Shown: positions 1 through 12,939 of the stretch, in pieces
Position numbering within the stretch: position 1 is the first letter of the stretch
Layout: each line of letters begins with the position of its first letter
Assembly (NCBI GenBank): GCA_000697665.1
Contig: KL197721.1
Coordinates: 797,090-861,089 of the forward strand
Source: Jaapia argillacea MUCL 33604
Taxonomy: Eukaryota > Basidiomycota > Agaricomycetes > Jaapiales > Jaapiaceae
DNA length: 64,000 nucleotides
Reading direction: 5' to 3'
The notes under the pieces: generated by a model
Database searches by the model: none
Told to the model about the DNA's origin: nothing
The model's input: the letters and a program-made list of their open reading frames with translations, nothing else
Program-made: the position numbers and the translations under genes

Positions 1-344
1 ATTCTCTTCACTTGAAAGTCTGTTTTGTGTGCCAGAATACCTGAGCTTGTAAGCCTGCATATTGTTGCAGCCATTGAGGTCCATCTGTCAGCATCAGGTT
101 CTGTGAAGTATCAGACTTCTTTGACAGAAATCTGGAAAGTGGGATTTTACTGCTTTATAGTCTTTGTCATCCTCCCTTTGTTTGTTGTTGTCCCTCATAT
201 TTGTCTAAAATATTTGAGAACTCTTCAACAGAAGATCAGAGAATTGTCCTATCCCTCGAATAATAGATATTTTGCTGTTTGAAACACATTCCACAAAACT
301 CTAAGGAGATTTGTTCACCCTAAGAACATTCTTCTGAATTGTCA
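1..344. other. unassigned sequence left of the retroelement
   Basis: This A/T-richer stretch has one 85-codon open frame (25-282) with a hydrophobic centre and no family I recognise. It precedes the first recognisable retroelement coding sequence. It may be other retroelement sequence or an insertion; I cannot tell from this window. Confidence 0.3.
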
Positions 345-2412
345 CTGCACTAGACTCCATTCACACACAAGGACCACGGTCTCTTACCAAAGGACTAGAG
401 GAATGGAACCTAGAAGACGGACTAATTCTCTACCAAGGAAAGATATATGTCCCCAAAAACACAGACCTGCAACGAAAAGTCGTAAAATCATGCCACAATC
501 CCACCTTAATGGGACACCCTGGAAGATACAAAACCCTGGAGATCATACAAAGAGATTATTGGTGGCCTGGTATGTCAATATTCGTCAAAAACTACATCGA
601 AGGATGTGCAACATGCCAATCCATCAAACCAAATAACAACCCAACACAAGAACCATTACATCCAACAGAAATCCCAACACAACCCTTCGAAATTGTAACA
701 CAGGATTTTGTCACAGGCATCCCAGAAGTAGATGGCTTCAATGCCATCCACGTCCTCACTGATTGCTTTACCAAAACAGTAATATTCATCACACCCTGTA
801 ACAAAACCATAGACGCCAATGGAACAGCAGAAATTCTCATCAAAGGCGCCTTCAGACGATATGGATTACCAGACAAAATGATATCAGACCAAGGACCCCA
901 ATTCACCTCCCAAGTACTCCGCACCATATTCAATCGACTTGACATCAAATCGGCATTAAGCACAGGATATCACCCAGAAACTGACGGAGCCACTGAAAGA
1001 GTCAATCAGGAATTAGAAATATTCCTCTGAGCATATTGCAACCACACCCACAACAATTGGCCATCACTTCTTTACACCGCCGAACTATCCCACAACACGT
1101 GTATACACTCCACCACCAAGAAAACACTGTTTGAACTTATGCATGGGTACCAAGCCAAGGTCAAGCCATCATTCCGACCCACACCCAACATCCCAGCGGC
1201 TGAACAATGATTAGAAGAGCTCAAAAAGTCAAGAGAAGAAGCAGAGGCATGCCTCAAACTAGCAGCTGAAGCCATGAAGAACCAACACGACAAATACAGA
1301 ATGAAAGGACCCGACTTCAACATCAGAGACCTAGTTTGGCTAGAAGGAAAAAATGTCACAACCAAATATCCCAGCGCCAAACTCTCCCCCAAAAGACACA
1401 GCCCCTTCAAGATAGAAACAATCATTGGATCAGGAACCTACCAACTCAAACTGCCCAAGACATGGAGAATACACCTGGTGTTCCATGCAGGGCAACTGAC
1501 TCCATACAAAGAGACTGCCAAACATGGATTAAACTACCCACAACCCATACCCAACTTGATCACTGGAGAAGAAGAATTCGAAGTAGAAGAAGTCATCAAA
1601 TCAAAGTACGCCGGACAAGGAAAAAAATCTGTCAAGTACCTGGTACGATGGAAGGGATACCCAGATTCAGAAAACACATGGGAAGACATGAAGAACCTCT
1701 GAAATTTGTCGGCGCACCTACATTGAGGAGAACATACGGAAATGCAAACTCAAACTGGACAGTGCTTGGTGGGCCTGGATCCATTGGCTGGAGCAAGGAA
1801 AATGTCTCACCATCACTACAGATCCCACCTCCTCCCCCCTCGTGCCTCTTTACCTGGACGCCGCTGCATGGCAGCAATTTCTAGACCAACAAATCTTTGA
1901 GACGAATTGGAGTCATGGTAGGATCGGATGGGAATCAGATGAAGGTTTGGGACAAACCTTGGCTTAGAAGAGGGGGTGGTGTTATGACCTTGTATACCCG
2001 TTTGATTTTTCATTATCTTATCTTATCTTGGACATCTTATCTTGTCTCATTGTGTCTTCTCTCAGACTCATTCTATTTACATCTTGCTGTACTATTATTA
2101 ACTCGACTTCTCGTTCTATACCCCACTTGGCTGCTTACCGATCCTCTGGACTTTCCACCTTATTCTCTACCTTTCTGTCATGTTCTCTTGTATTCCCTTG
2201 ACGCTATTCTTAGCGCCTTCTATACCATTCTACTATGTTCCCTCTTTCTGGTCCTAGTATATAAGGTGTTCTCACCCTCCTGTATCCCTTAAGCTTGTCC
2301 ACTTCAATAATACAGCTCTTTAGCCGTACCCTTCAACTGGTTCGCTCTCATTTGTCAGCCTCTATAGCCTCAAGTCGTAGCCTGAGTCCTGGTCGCTAAA
2401 GCGCTCCTAACA
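345..2412 (+). mobile_element. Ty3/gypsy chromovirus, 3' part with right LTR (fossil)
   Basis: The order of parts identifies an LTR retrotransposon of the Ty3/gypsy chromovirus group. The end of pol is present, with a zinc-binding integrase N-domain (about 500-640), an integrase core (about 660-1030) and a C-terminal chromodomain (about 1580-1700; hallmark YLVRWKGYP). A purine-rich tract (1966-1979) directly precedes the right LTR. The gag, protease and reverse transcriptase parts and the left LTR are not in the window. The copy is broken, with a few breaks in the visible coding part. Much of the integrase is still readable, which suggests an insertion that is not very ancient, but without the left LTR age cannot be estimated. 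Chromodomains of this group are known to steer integration to silent chromatin. Confidence 0.85.
1980..2412 (+). repeat. right LTR of the chromovirus
   Basis: The repeat begins TGTTATGACC directly after a purine-rich tract and ends CTCCTAACA, so it has the TG...CA ends typical of LTRs and is about 433 bp long. A TATATAA box lies at 2258-2264, as expected for an LTR promoter. The partner LTR is outside the window, so the boundary rests on the TG/CA ends and the tract alone. Confidence 0.75.
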
Positions 2413-3850
2413 ACTGTAGCTGTCGAAGACATGGCTGAGGTGCCAGAGGAGCCCGTGGTTGAGTCTGTCTCGGTCCATTGAAATCCTAGGTGTAGCACAT
2501 GGAAATAGGTGTAAAGTCAACTTGATATACATTCCATCTTCAGCTAGGAACCTTCAATAGGCATTTTCGTCGAATTCCAGCAGCAAGAATGGGCACTGGG
2601 CAAAGAGGACGTGCACGTGTTGGTGGGGATGACTGGAAATCACATTGTTCCCACGCATGACCGAGTTCATGGTCCAGATCCATTTTCGGCACCTCATTGA
2701 AGAATATTCATAGCAGTCCTCATACACATCGTAAAAATCTGCGAAGACCTGGAGTACATACACAAGACACTCTGCTTTAAGGTGAAACACGTCTGGAAGT
2801 CGTTGATCCAGTAAAAACCATGGTACGCGCGAAAAACCCTTATGTGACCAAGTTCTAGACCTGTGACAGTAGTAACTCCACTGAATCAATTTGACACCTT
2901 GGGAACCATAAACTAGCTGCTCGTAGCTGCCAGTGGGCACCCGCGGCGACTTACTGAAACTCTCCCGCCAACGTCTCGGACGGTTTATTTCCAGGGAAAC
3001 GCGTCAGATGCGAAATTGAACGAGTACAATGGCGCTGATCAGAGCGATTGGATGAGGACTTTAATGGAGTGGAGGTGCATCAGTACCGGTGGCAAATCGG
3101 CAAATTAAAGGTCGGCAAGTGCCGCAAGCTCTCAAGGTCCAAGTTCCACTCCCTTTCGAATATTGACGGACAACGCCAGAACTATGACTGTCCTCTTACT
3201 GTGAACTTCCTGGTGTGCCGATAGGTCTTATCTGGGTTGCTCAGAAAGATGTGACACCTCATAGCCACCTCGCGTTTCCAAAAGCGAAGATTGAGTGCAT
3301 GGCCATAAGGGCGATCCACTCCATGTGCACATTTTCTATCCATGTTTGACTCAGGTCTCAGAACTCCATTATTCCATGATATTCGTGATTGTCTCTTCAC
3401 TTGGTCTCCACTCCCATCTTCCCTGTGCAATCAGCGAAGGTCAAGTCGCATCATGCGTAATAAAATCTCTGTTCTATTTCCCATTGTTACAATTACCCTG
3501 ACTCTACTGGGAGTTCGCCGTACATTGCATGTTCACGGCATTGCCGAACTTCACCGCTCTTCTTCTCACAAGGTGACAACCTCCGTGGGAGTGACTGCTG
3601 GACTTGCCATGAGTCGGACGGGAATTCGCGATTTTCAGGTTGTTTGCAGAAACCAGAAGCGCCAACCACGCGAGCTCGATGACAACAGCGCGAACGTCGG
3701 TGAGCACAGTGGCACAATATCTCTTCCAGCACGATGACATGGTTCCGCGTCCTCTAATAGATTTGCCCATGGAGATGTGGGTACGAGTGTGGTGTGGGTC
3801 TGATATAATGACACGGATGCCTCTGCTGCGTCCCCGGCGCCCATTCATTC
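2413..3850. other. no recognisable gene
   Basis: Open frames exist on the minus strand (2554-2940, 3182-3430) but none has a recognised domain, and they cannot be linked by convincing splice sites. It may hold a decayed gene disturbed by the adjacent retroelement. The last part is the upstream region of the DUF6533 gene. Confidence 0.35.
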
Positions 3851-5795
3851 ATGGACAACTCAGCTTTGGCAGAGTTTGAAGCGGTGCTATCAGACCTTCA
3901 GACTTTAAACTATGTGAACGGTGAGTTTACTTGACGTTTGGGGTGTCTCAGATGATTGACTTGCGTGACTTATAGTTGCAGCTCTTGCTTGGTTGGTATA
4001 CGATATCGTTCTGACATTTAAGGAAGAGGTAAGTGCTCAGGTCCTTCAACGAACAGCCATCTCACACCTGCCTCGCTCATACCCAGGTTTCATTCATCTG
4101 GAAGTGGGTCTGATGTTCCTTATGGTAGCCTCTCCATGCTAAAGTTGCACAGTACTCGACTCTCGATCACCAAAATGCTCTACCTCTTGATCCGCTATGT
4201 TGTTGTGTTTTTGCTAGCGTATGTGTTCAATCTCTGCATTCAGACTTCGATTGTTCACTTGCACTCAGTTTCAGTCTTGCAGGTATGGTTTCGTCGGGTC
4301 CGCTTGTCCTCGTTGCATTCTAATGCATTGCAGTGAACATGCAAGGAGGCCTTAGCACCAATGTGGGTTCACCCATGCTCGAATTTGGGTTTGTTACTAA
4401 TGGTCAACTGCTTCTCAGTTGTAGGGAAAATTCTTGAATCACCGCCCCTCCGCTCCTGATTATCCTTCTCCAGCTGTTCGACATACGTACAATTTCTTCC
4501 ATTGTATGTTCATTTGCCTTTCCTTTCTATGGTATTCACCCGAAACCTTGGTTGCAGTGGTTCCATTTTGATAGCTTCGTGGTTGGGAAATGCGCTCTTG
4601 ATGATTCGCGTGTGGGCCTTGTATGGTCGATCTCGCAAAGGTATAGTTCTCCCATTTTGGTTGTGATGCGCACCCGATAGGAACGTTTGCCTCATGAAAG
4701 TCCTTGGCCATAGTATTTATGCTCAGCCTTTGCCTGTACATTTGTGAGTAAACGTCATCCCTCCACGAATATTCCAAGAGCTGAGCGATTTTAGGTGATG
4801 TTTGCGTGAGTGGTCGCGAAGCCCCAACACTTGGCATTGTGACTGATATCTAGTTGATATAGGTTGGAATAGTTGCTGCCATTTGCGGCGTTGCTAGTCA
4901 CCACGCGGTGCCCCAGCTCCCCTCTGGCCTCCCAATTCCCGGATGTCTGTTGTTTCAAACTGCAGCAAACCAGAAGTGGGGTACCATCGCGGGTTTGTGC
5001 GTTCTGTCGTCACCCTTAAATTCTGGGGTCATATTCTCATCCTAGCCTTTCAGTACTCTCCATGTCACCTTTAATGGTATGGCTTCCTTATACTGTTCTT
5101 CGTTGTAGACGCTGAGCGATAATGGTAGGAGTGTTGTTCGCACTCACCCTGTACAAGTTCATCATGGACATTTGCTCGACTGAGATGAGGTTACGCGAGG
5201 CTCGACGCTTCGCTCCTCTCATGAGCCTCTTCATACGCGACGGAGCATTTTACTTCTTATTGTGAGTGCTTGACCTTAATACATACTCGGGAACGGTTTT
5301 GATAGATCGGGGAATATTTTAGGACTCTTGGTGCGTCAGCATTCACCCCGCCATCATTGTCAGATTGGCTAAAATCTGTAGCGCAGTGGGCACGGTGTAC
5401 AATCTTGTTCTCTTAATCGTTCTGTGGGTTCGACCAGTTGGCCTCGCCGGAACACCGTGAGTTTCATGCAGATCTGGTATGGTTCTCGCCAGCCTAACTG
5501 ATGTGATGTAATCAGATTGATGACAGCTACGTTTGCCGTCGCTGTACGCATATTTATTGCCTTTCCCATTTATTCACTAACTAACCTTGTTGGCTAGTCA
5601 ACACGTTTGGTTCATGATCTTCGAAGAAGGATTATGAAGGAGGAATTTAGCGTCAGAACATCCGACGTCGAGATGACACGCCCACCGTCTCAACAGCTGA
5701 GCCATCCACCCCATTCCAGGCCAACATCTAGCGCCGTACGGCGACCCTCGTTGGAAGCTGTCATCGTAATCACACGAGTAGATGAAGCCATTTAA
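3851..5795 (+). CDS. DUF6533-domain seven-helix membrane protein
   Basis: This belongs to the DUF6533 family, multi-pass membrane proteins that are greatly expanded in Agaricomycetes and have no settled function. The start at 3851 opens the diagnostic N-terminal block: residues YVNVAALAWLVYDIVLTF span the first splice (exons 3851-3920 and 3976-4028). It continues through short exons with VSFIW and TKMLYLLIRY. Further exons read SILIASWLGNALLMIRVW then ALYGRSRK (about 4553-4638), LMSLFIRDGAFYFLL (about 5220-5262), and TVYNLVLLIVLWVRP (about 5395-5440). The last exon (about 5598-5795) begins with the family STRLVHDLRR motif and ends in a polar tail. About ten introns are implied; those between 4283 and 5200 are uncertain. 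It could be a receptor-like protein, but nothing in the sequence shows a ligand. Confidence 0.85.
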
Positions 5796-6582
5796 GTCTA
5801 AGTGACGTCTAGGCTGGCTCGGGCTGCTACTTGTCGTTGGCCATTATTCTTGTATCGTATACATTGTTAGACATTGGAAACGGAAGATCTCCAACCCAGC
5901 AACTTTTTCTCGGCAATGAACAAAGGCCAAACACTATAATTTCGACTCTCCTGTAGCTAGGACTTCCGAATGTAGCACTCTGTTCCAGCATGCTAAGGGA
6001 AAATTGCAGCATCCTATATGTACCGTCTGCTTGAAGTAGATCATGGCTGACTTCCGTTCAACACACAGGGATATAAGTTTTGAAAGGTCCACGGGATCGT
6101 ATTTCAGAATATAGAAGTCCGACCAGATCTGAAGGACAGGAGGAGGGGCTTTTGCACGGGTGCTAGGGGTTATGGGAAGAGGAGATGGCCGTCTTCATCA
6201 AGCATCTCATCGATCTCTTGGACGCTTGCAGGCGTTTGCGCATCCCACAAGGCGTTTGGAATGGGGATTGTCGGCCAACAGGTGATCAACAGTTGGACTT
6301 GGAACAAACTTGAAAGACGAAGGCCACAGCTCCCAGGAGGAGGTGGAGGTGGAGGAGGAGGATTCAATATTCAATTTCTCTTGCTGAGTGTCTGACTGAT
6401 AGAACTAGAGAACTCTAGGACAAGTTCGTCAAACGACTCGAATTGAGGACGGCGGATCTAAGTAGTGCGCCTGAGAAGGTGGGAAACTGCCACAACTGCC
6501 AAATCCGGACCGCGGTGTTTTCTCTTCCACTCCTCCGTGATCAGACCCTTCCAGTTCCCTTTGGCAACTCTAGCTAGCCAGG
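5796..6582. other. intergenic region
   Basis: Between the DUF6533 gene and DBP4. It includes a short (GGAGGT)-like purine run at about 6340-6362. No gene recognised; the small minus-strand frames here look like chance. Confidence 0.4.
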
Positions 6583-9433
6583 ATGGTGGCAGCAGGCCCC
6601 TCCAAAGCAGGTCCCTCTCGCTTGAAATCTTCCAAGAATACTGCAGGTCAGGCCAAGAAAAATGGACACAAACTCAAGAAGATGTCGGAGAAGCAGCAAA
6701 TTGACATGCTCGAAAAAGCTGCCACAGAATTCGTTAGTAGCCCGTATTCTGCTATCATATATCTGAACTCATTGTTGACCCAGAACGGATTACATTTATA
6801 GGTCCCACCAAGCGACCTCAAAGCGTTTGCGGACCTGCCAATCTCAAGCCTGACTAAACGAGGTCCGTTCATCAGGCAGTGATATGAGGATCGCACTGCT
6901 GACGGCAATTTCTCAGGGCTCAAGAAGGCCTTCTTCGTTGACATGACTGATATTCAGATTAAGAGCATCCCTGTATCACTCAAGGGGAACGATGTGTTGG
7001 GTGCTGCTCGTACGGGAAGTGGAAAGACGCTTGCATTCCTAATTCCTATCTTGGAGGTGCTTTATCGTCGCAAGTGGGGTCCTCAGGACGGGCTTGGGGC
7101 GCTAGTCATTTCCCCTACTCGTGAACTGGTAAGTTTGTTGCTCCCTCTTTGGATATGACCCTCACTCATTCGGCAAAGGCCGTTCAAATCTTTGAAGTCC
7201 TTCGTTCAATAGGCGGATATCATGGCTTTTCAGCTGGGCTCGTTATTGGTGGGAAGAACCTGAAAGACGAACGTGAAAGGCTGTCTAGGATGAATATCCT
7301 TGTCGCTACTCCTGGACGTCTCCTTCAACACATGGATCAGACGGTCGGGTTTGAATGTGACAATTTACAGATGCTCGGTGGGTTTCTCTGTCTCCAATCT
7401 CTTGTCAAGACCTCATCCCCTTTGCATAGTTCTCGATGAGGCTGACCGAATACTTGATATGGGTTTCTCGCGAACCCTTTCCGCACTCCTCTCTCATCTC
7501 CCCAAATCCCGCCAAACCCTTCTCTTCTCTGCTACCCAAACCCAGTCCGTGAGCGATCTCGCCCGGCTGAGCCTCAACAACCCTGTCTACATCTCCACCA
7601 ATCCTGCTCCCGCACCCGGCACCTCCTCTGAGGATCTCGTAACTCCCAAATCCCTCCAACAAAACTACATTATCTGTCCCCTTGACCAAAAACTTGATAT
7701 ATTGTGGTCTTTCATCAAATCTCACCTCCAATCTAAAACCCTCGTCTTCATGAGCTCGTGCAAACAAGTTCGCTTTGTGTTCGAGACCTTTTGCAAAATG
7801 CACCCTGGAATACCGCTTCTGCATCTGCACGGCAAGCAAAAGCAAACCACTCGCCTGTCGGTGTATACAAAGTTTACAGGGACCAAGCATTCGGTTTTAT
7901 TTGCCACCGATATTGCCGCCAGGGGCTTAGATTTCCCGGCCGTTGATTGGGTTGTACAAGTTGATGCACCGGAGGACGCGGAGACTTATGTGCACCGTGT
8001 TGGGAGGACTGCCAGGTATGAGAGTGCTGGTCGGGCCCTGCTGTTCCTGTGTCCGAGTGAGCAGGAAGGGATGGTGAAGGCGTTGGAGAAGAGAGGTATC
8101 GTGGGTATGGAGAAGATTAAGATTAAGGCGAGTAAGACTCAGAGCATCGAGAATCAGTTGCAGAAACTGGCGTTTCAAGAGCCTGAGATCAAGTACCTTG
8201 CCCAGCGCGTGGGTGGCCCTTCCTTTTTGATGGAAAGTCGTCATTAACGATGAATCCTCTTAGGCTTTCGTATCGTATCTGCGATCCGTCCATTTGCAAA
8301 AGGACAAGTCCATATTCAAGGTCGCGGAATTGCCTGCTGAAAGGTTTGCTGAATCCCTTGGTTTACCTGGAGCGCCCAAAATCAAGTTCCTAAATAAGGA
8401 AATGGCGAAGGCGAAGGCGGAGAAGAATGCATCGAGGAGCGTTGGCAAGGTGCAAGAAAGCCTAACTGGAAAGGCACAGGGAGGCGAAGTCAGTGAAGAA
8501 GAAGAGGCAAGTGACGACGGAAGTGAGAGCGAGGATGTGGACGGGGACATGAGCCTTGAAAACGACCAGTTGGATGAAGGAGAGGAAGATGATGCAAGCG
8601 GAGAGACAACTTTAGCTGAGTCCTCGAAGACAGACGGTATGCTACCCGTCAAGTCTAAGGTACGTGACATCCGTTCTTCCGCGGAAAATGATTCCTGAAT
8701 GTTGGAGCAGACGAATGGCGTTCGTACGAAATACGACAGAATGTTCGAGCGGAAGAATCAAAATATCCTCTCAGAGCACTATACGAAGCTAATCGACCAC
8801 GCAGCTGACGGTTTTGACGACTCTCAGGAAGACTTCATCACTCTCAAACGCGCCGATCATGACCTCCCTGGTGACCACGATCTCCCCGAATCTTCCAATG
8901 TTTCCAAGCGAAAAGAGAAGATGGGACAATCAAAAAAGGCAATGCTGAAATACAAGGGTGCCCCCTCAAAATTGGTGTTCGATGACGACGGCCAGGGGCA
9001 CGAGGTTTATGGGATGCAGGATGTCGAGGAGGTGTTCAAAGGAGGGGTCAAGGAGGTTATGGAGGCTGGGAAGAAGTTTGTCGAGGGTGAGAGGGGGAAA
9101 TTGAAGGAGGCTGATGTTATGGATAAGGAAGAAGCGAAAGAGAAGAAGAGAGAGAAGAAACGGAAGAGGAAGGAGAGAGAGAAAGGAGAGCGTGATGATG
9201 ATGGGGATGTAGGTGCGACGGTGGAACCTGTGGATGATGATGACGGGTATGTGTCGCCAGAATTTGACATCCCGTCTGGCGACGACGACGACGACGGGCT
9301 GGAGTTCGTCCCACCTCCTGCTAAGCGGAGTAGGAAAACAGATGGGCGATCGGAGAGAACTGAGAGGCAGCAATGGGACACCCTGGAGGACGATGAGCAG
9401 TTGGCCTTGCGATTGTTACACAGCAAGAAATAG
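6583..9433 (+). CDS. DBP4: ATP-dependent RNA helicase DBP4 (DDX10 family)
   Basis: A DEAD-box helicase of the Dbp4/DDX10 type, a nucleolar factor known to act in early 18S rRNA processing and release of U14 snoRNA. Seven exons are predicted: 6583-6732, 6802-6862, 6917-7128, 7179-7377, 7430-8208, 8264-8659 and 8711-9433. All phases agree and give 839 residues. Visible motifs are the Q-type entry FADLPIS followed by SLTKRGLKKAFF, motif I (ARTGSGKT), [15 protein letters not shown], motif II ([13 protein letters not shown]), SAT (LLFSATQT), [13 protein letters not shown] and motif VI ([11 protein letters not shown]). The C-terminal third has the Dbp4-specific block around [15 protein letters not shown], then long acidic and Lys/Glu-rich segments typical of nucleolar proteins. 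The start is the first Met, next to a basic N-terminus. Its 3' end faces SEC11. Confidence 0.95.
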
Positions 9434-9838
9434 TCTTTTTGCTAGTCGAGCAATCATCTAGGTACTTCTCACAACTGGAAGAATGAGACCCTCTTTGACT
9501 GGTGATGGTTTCCAATGTCATCGTATTGCACAGTCTGTAGGCATCACACCGTTGGAATGGGAACCAACGCGAAAAAAGATAGACCGCCCGTCAACGTGTC
9601 AGAGATGAACGTTTGAACGTTGTTACCCTTCTATCTTTCGTCTCACATACGCCGTTGGTTGGATAGGAGCCCACGAAAGCAAAAACCCGCAACGGACCCT
9701 GAGGGCGTGGCTGCATTCGTTAAACCTGGGTTGAGGAGGTTGAGAGGTCGTTGGTGGTATTTCGACGTCAGGTTGAACATGGGAATCGGACGCGTCACTC
9801 AGGGTATTCGTGTCCAGCAGCAGGGAGTCACATACAAT
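9434..9838. other. intergenic, between convergent DBP4 and SEC11
   Basis: About 400 bp between two converging genes, likely shared 3' untranslated sequence. A plus-strand open frame running into SEC11 here is antisense and shows no family match. Confidence 0.5.
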
Positions 9839-10669
9839 CTACTCTCGTTGTACAAGGGCGACGAGCCCCAATATACCCAATAATGCGTACTTGAGTTTGG
9901 GAAAGTCGTTCTGCAGGAATAGCATGTGAGGGTAGGGAGGATATGAAGAGAGAAGGACTCTACCATTGCGATGGTGACGTATCCGATGTAAGGCAAAAAT
10001 CTGAAATGCATGAATGAGCTACTGAGGAATACCAAAGACGGGCGGTCGAGGAGAGGGGTGGGACCAGTAATAGACTAGTGGACAAAGAACATCACGGACT
10101 CACCCTCGAACCTTTCCAACAACATGTCTCCTCTCAAGCCACTCCAAACCCTCGTAAAGATCAATATCGTCGATATGGTTGTTGTCTCCCTTCGTCAACA
10201 ACAATTGTTCCACCTCCGCCTCGGGTTGAGTCCTCAATACCGCGCCTTCCTTGCCCTCATCTGCCAAACCTTTGGCTGCAGCCTTCTTGGCTGACGATGA
10301 AGCTCGCCGAACAACTCCTCGTGTTTCTAGAACGCGATGAACGATAGGGATTTGTCCTCCTGGAACTTTGTACACCGTGATGTCTCCGGTATGGTAAGGA
10401 ACGTTTGCCGGGTTTGTGAGGAAGAGGAGGTCGCCACGATAGAACGCCGGTTCCATCGATCCGCTATTTTCGCGTCAGCATGAGATATTGTGGTTTTGAA
10501 AGGACACGTACCTCAAAACTACAACTATGGGGCTTTCAGAGTTGGTTATTAGGCCCAAACCTTTCCAGATCATCAGACCGGAGGCGATCACAGATGCGAA
10601 GTTGAGGAGCTGGAGAAGAACATGGCGAATGCCTAGCCGGCGGATAGTCTTGAGCTCCTCGGCGAACAT
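9839..10669 (-). CDS. SEC11: signal peptidase complex catalytic subunit SEC11
   Basis: The ER signal peptidase (family S26B), which removes signal peptides from secreted proteins. Four exons are predicted: 10669-10512, 10463-10104, 10000-9964 and 9910-9839, giving 208 residues. The start MFAEELK is the usual fungal one; an in-frame Met 24 codons upstream (10741) is less likely. A single N-terminal membrane segment (about 15-40) precedes the serine motif [11 protein letters not shown] (nucleophile Ser55). The IVHRV motif carries the catalytic His95, and [11 protein letters not shown] carries the acidic residues. The C-terminal [12 protein letters not shown] and [12 protein letters not shown] segments are standard. 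Unusual is an Ala/Lys-rich insert of about 35 residues (about 104-138) between the His and Asp motifs, longer than in yeast. Confidence 0.95.
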
Positions 10670-10741
10670 ATAGATGGGAAACAAAGGCAGAGGAGCGTCT
10701 TGGTCGATGGATGGCTTCAAGTTCTTGGGGCGACGTGTCAA

Positions 10742-12930
10742 CGGGGCGGGATCACGATGGCAACACTAAGCATCCCGACATTGCCGTTTCAGTTGATCAT
10801 CCTCACCAGAACTTCCGACATCAGGAAACACTTAGCCGAGTTATACCTCTCCTTACCTCTCCCATACCTCCATACCAGGAATTGGTGCCGATAGGTATAG
10901 AGAGGTCCCAGACCTACCTAAATTTGGAAGGTCATCCTAACAGGGATGTGGCCGTTGCAATATTGTCGGCAATAGTTAGCTATCATAGTTACATGGTTAT
11001 GGATTTTTGAGTTATCTGTGCTGTCGGTAACTGGATATGTTGTGATATCTCGGAAACACTGAAAAATCAAAGCATTGTTTAGAACGCCAAGCAGGCGAGG
11101 AGACAATGGAGGGAAAAAAGCATGTATTCATGTGTCTAGAGATTACAAAGTGTTCAAAACAAGAGAAAAGTATGGAGGTGTATGGCATAGAAAAGAATTG
11201 GTATGGGGCAAGGGACATCTGTTGGTATGGAGGAAGGGAAGATGGATATGGTCCTGGACATGGAGGGGGAGGAGGGAGAGATATCAAGTCTGAGGGATAT
11301 CAAGCTTCGGAGGTGGAGTGAGGGGATGCAAGTCAGGACGCGGCACGACAGGGAGATGGGTGATGATGTGATTGCTCCTGGTACAGTATCTTCACTTTTG
11401 AAGCAGTGGGTGAGGTTTGTGAGAGCAAAATAAACAAGGTTACTCACCGAATACTGAGGGTTAGTTGACACCAGCACCCTGCCTCAAGGGCACAGCCGGG
11501 CTGGCTGGGTTGACCATGGACGGGATATGGCCAGAGGGAGGTCATACAAGTCTGGGCAGGTCGTCGTGGTGTTCTGTACCTGGGCAGCAGTGAGTCGATG
11601 AGAGGTTATTGAGTTGATATCGAGGGAGTGAATGGCGTCAAAGTCAGTCGAAGATTCCAAGTCTGCAAGTTGGGGCGGAGTTTCAATTATAACCCACACT
11701 TAGAGTATTACCTTGACGAACAAACTCTAGTTCATTCTGCTACCTGCCTCGCTCACCCTGTGTCTCAGCTGCCGTTTGACATGCAATACACGGCCGCAAA
11801 GCAGCTGCAAGGATTTTTTCATACATCTGCTCTTATGTGGATCTTAATGCGTTCTTGGATTGATCATAAGTTACAACTGCTTGAAAATATCTTAAGGCGT
11901 GAGTTTCCTTAACACATTCTTAAAATCTCCCATTACGAACATCTTTATAATTCAGGTGCACGTGACAAAATCAAACCACCCATTTATTATTAATACTATT
12001 TGGCACCCTCCCCCTTCATCCGTTATTGATTTCTCGGAATGGGATAGATAGAAACAAAACATATGATTGCACAGTTAACCAGCTAATACACAGTTACACT
12101 ACGAGCCCTAACCATTCCCAAGACACCAGGCTCCAACTCCTACTGCCTGCTCCCCCCAACACATTGCCTACCAAATCACTACCCTGCGCCCACTCACAAA
12201 CCCACCTTCAGCCAAAACCAGGCTTCGACTCCAGTGGAAGGGTGTGTGCGATGAGCAAGGCAGAAATCTGGAACAATCAGAGTGAGAATATGAATTCAAC
12301 AAATACAGGGGAGGATCTTACCACTACATCCACGAGGAAAGCTTGTTTGTGCTGTCAGTTGCAGGGGAGCAGATCAGGAATGAGAAAATGAAACTGTACA
12401 AGGGATGACTAACCTTTTCCCCCAACACTCCCTCCCACCCCCTTGCGCAACGCACCCCCGTTGCCGTCACGCACGATGCAGCAGCTGACAGCCCCTGCAC
12501 CGCCAGCCCTCATGGGTTCACTCTTGTCATCCCGAAACTAGCTCCCACCTGAGCCTATGGGTAGTGAGTACAGTCTCAGATCTACTGAAATGAGGGACAT
12601 GAGAGTGAGCATTGAGGGGAGTGGGAGACTCACCTGTCCATCCACAGGAGGGGTTACTGCACTACTGACTATCAGAGAGGGGAGCGAGTGAATATGGAGA
12701 GACAGTAAAATCAAAACCAGATATCAAAACTTACTCAAGGAAAGATGGGGGCGTTCTTGATGTGGCTGCGCGACCGGGCGAGACAACAGACCACGGTGCA
12801 CGCACAGAGCCCTCAAGGAACAGTGCTGGAGAGGAACATTATTCCTCTCAGGGGTGGCTTCAAACTTCAAGGTGGAGGGGGTGTTGCAAGGCAGAGAGGT
12901 GGGCAAAGCAGACCAAACAAAAAATTACTA
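10742..12930. other. gene-poor region
   Basis: About 2.2 kb with only short, unrelated open frames and no recognised domain. It leads into the SINE pair. Purine-rich stretches occur near 11170-11330 and 12830-12900. No promoter or RNA gene is recognised. Confidence 0.4.
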
Positions 12931-12939
12931 GTCTCGAGT

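Noticed and set aside
9620-9883. 87-codon plus-strand frame downstream of DBP4
   Set aside because: It overlaps SEC11 exon 4 in antisense and has no family match.
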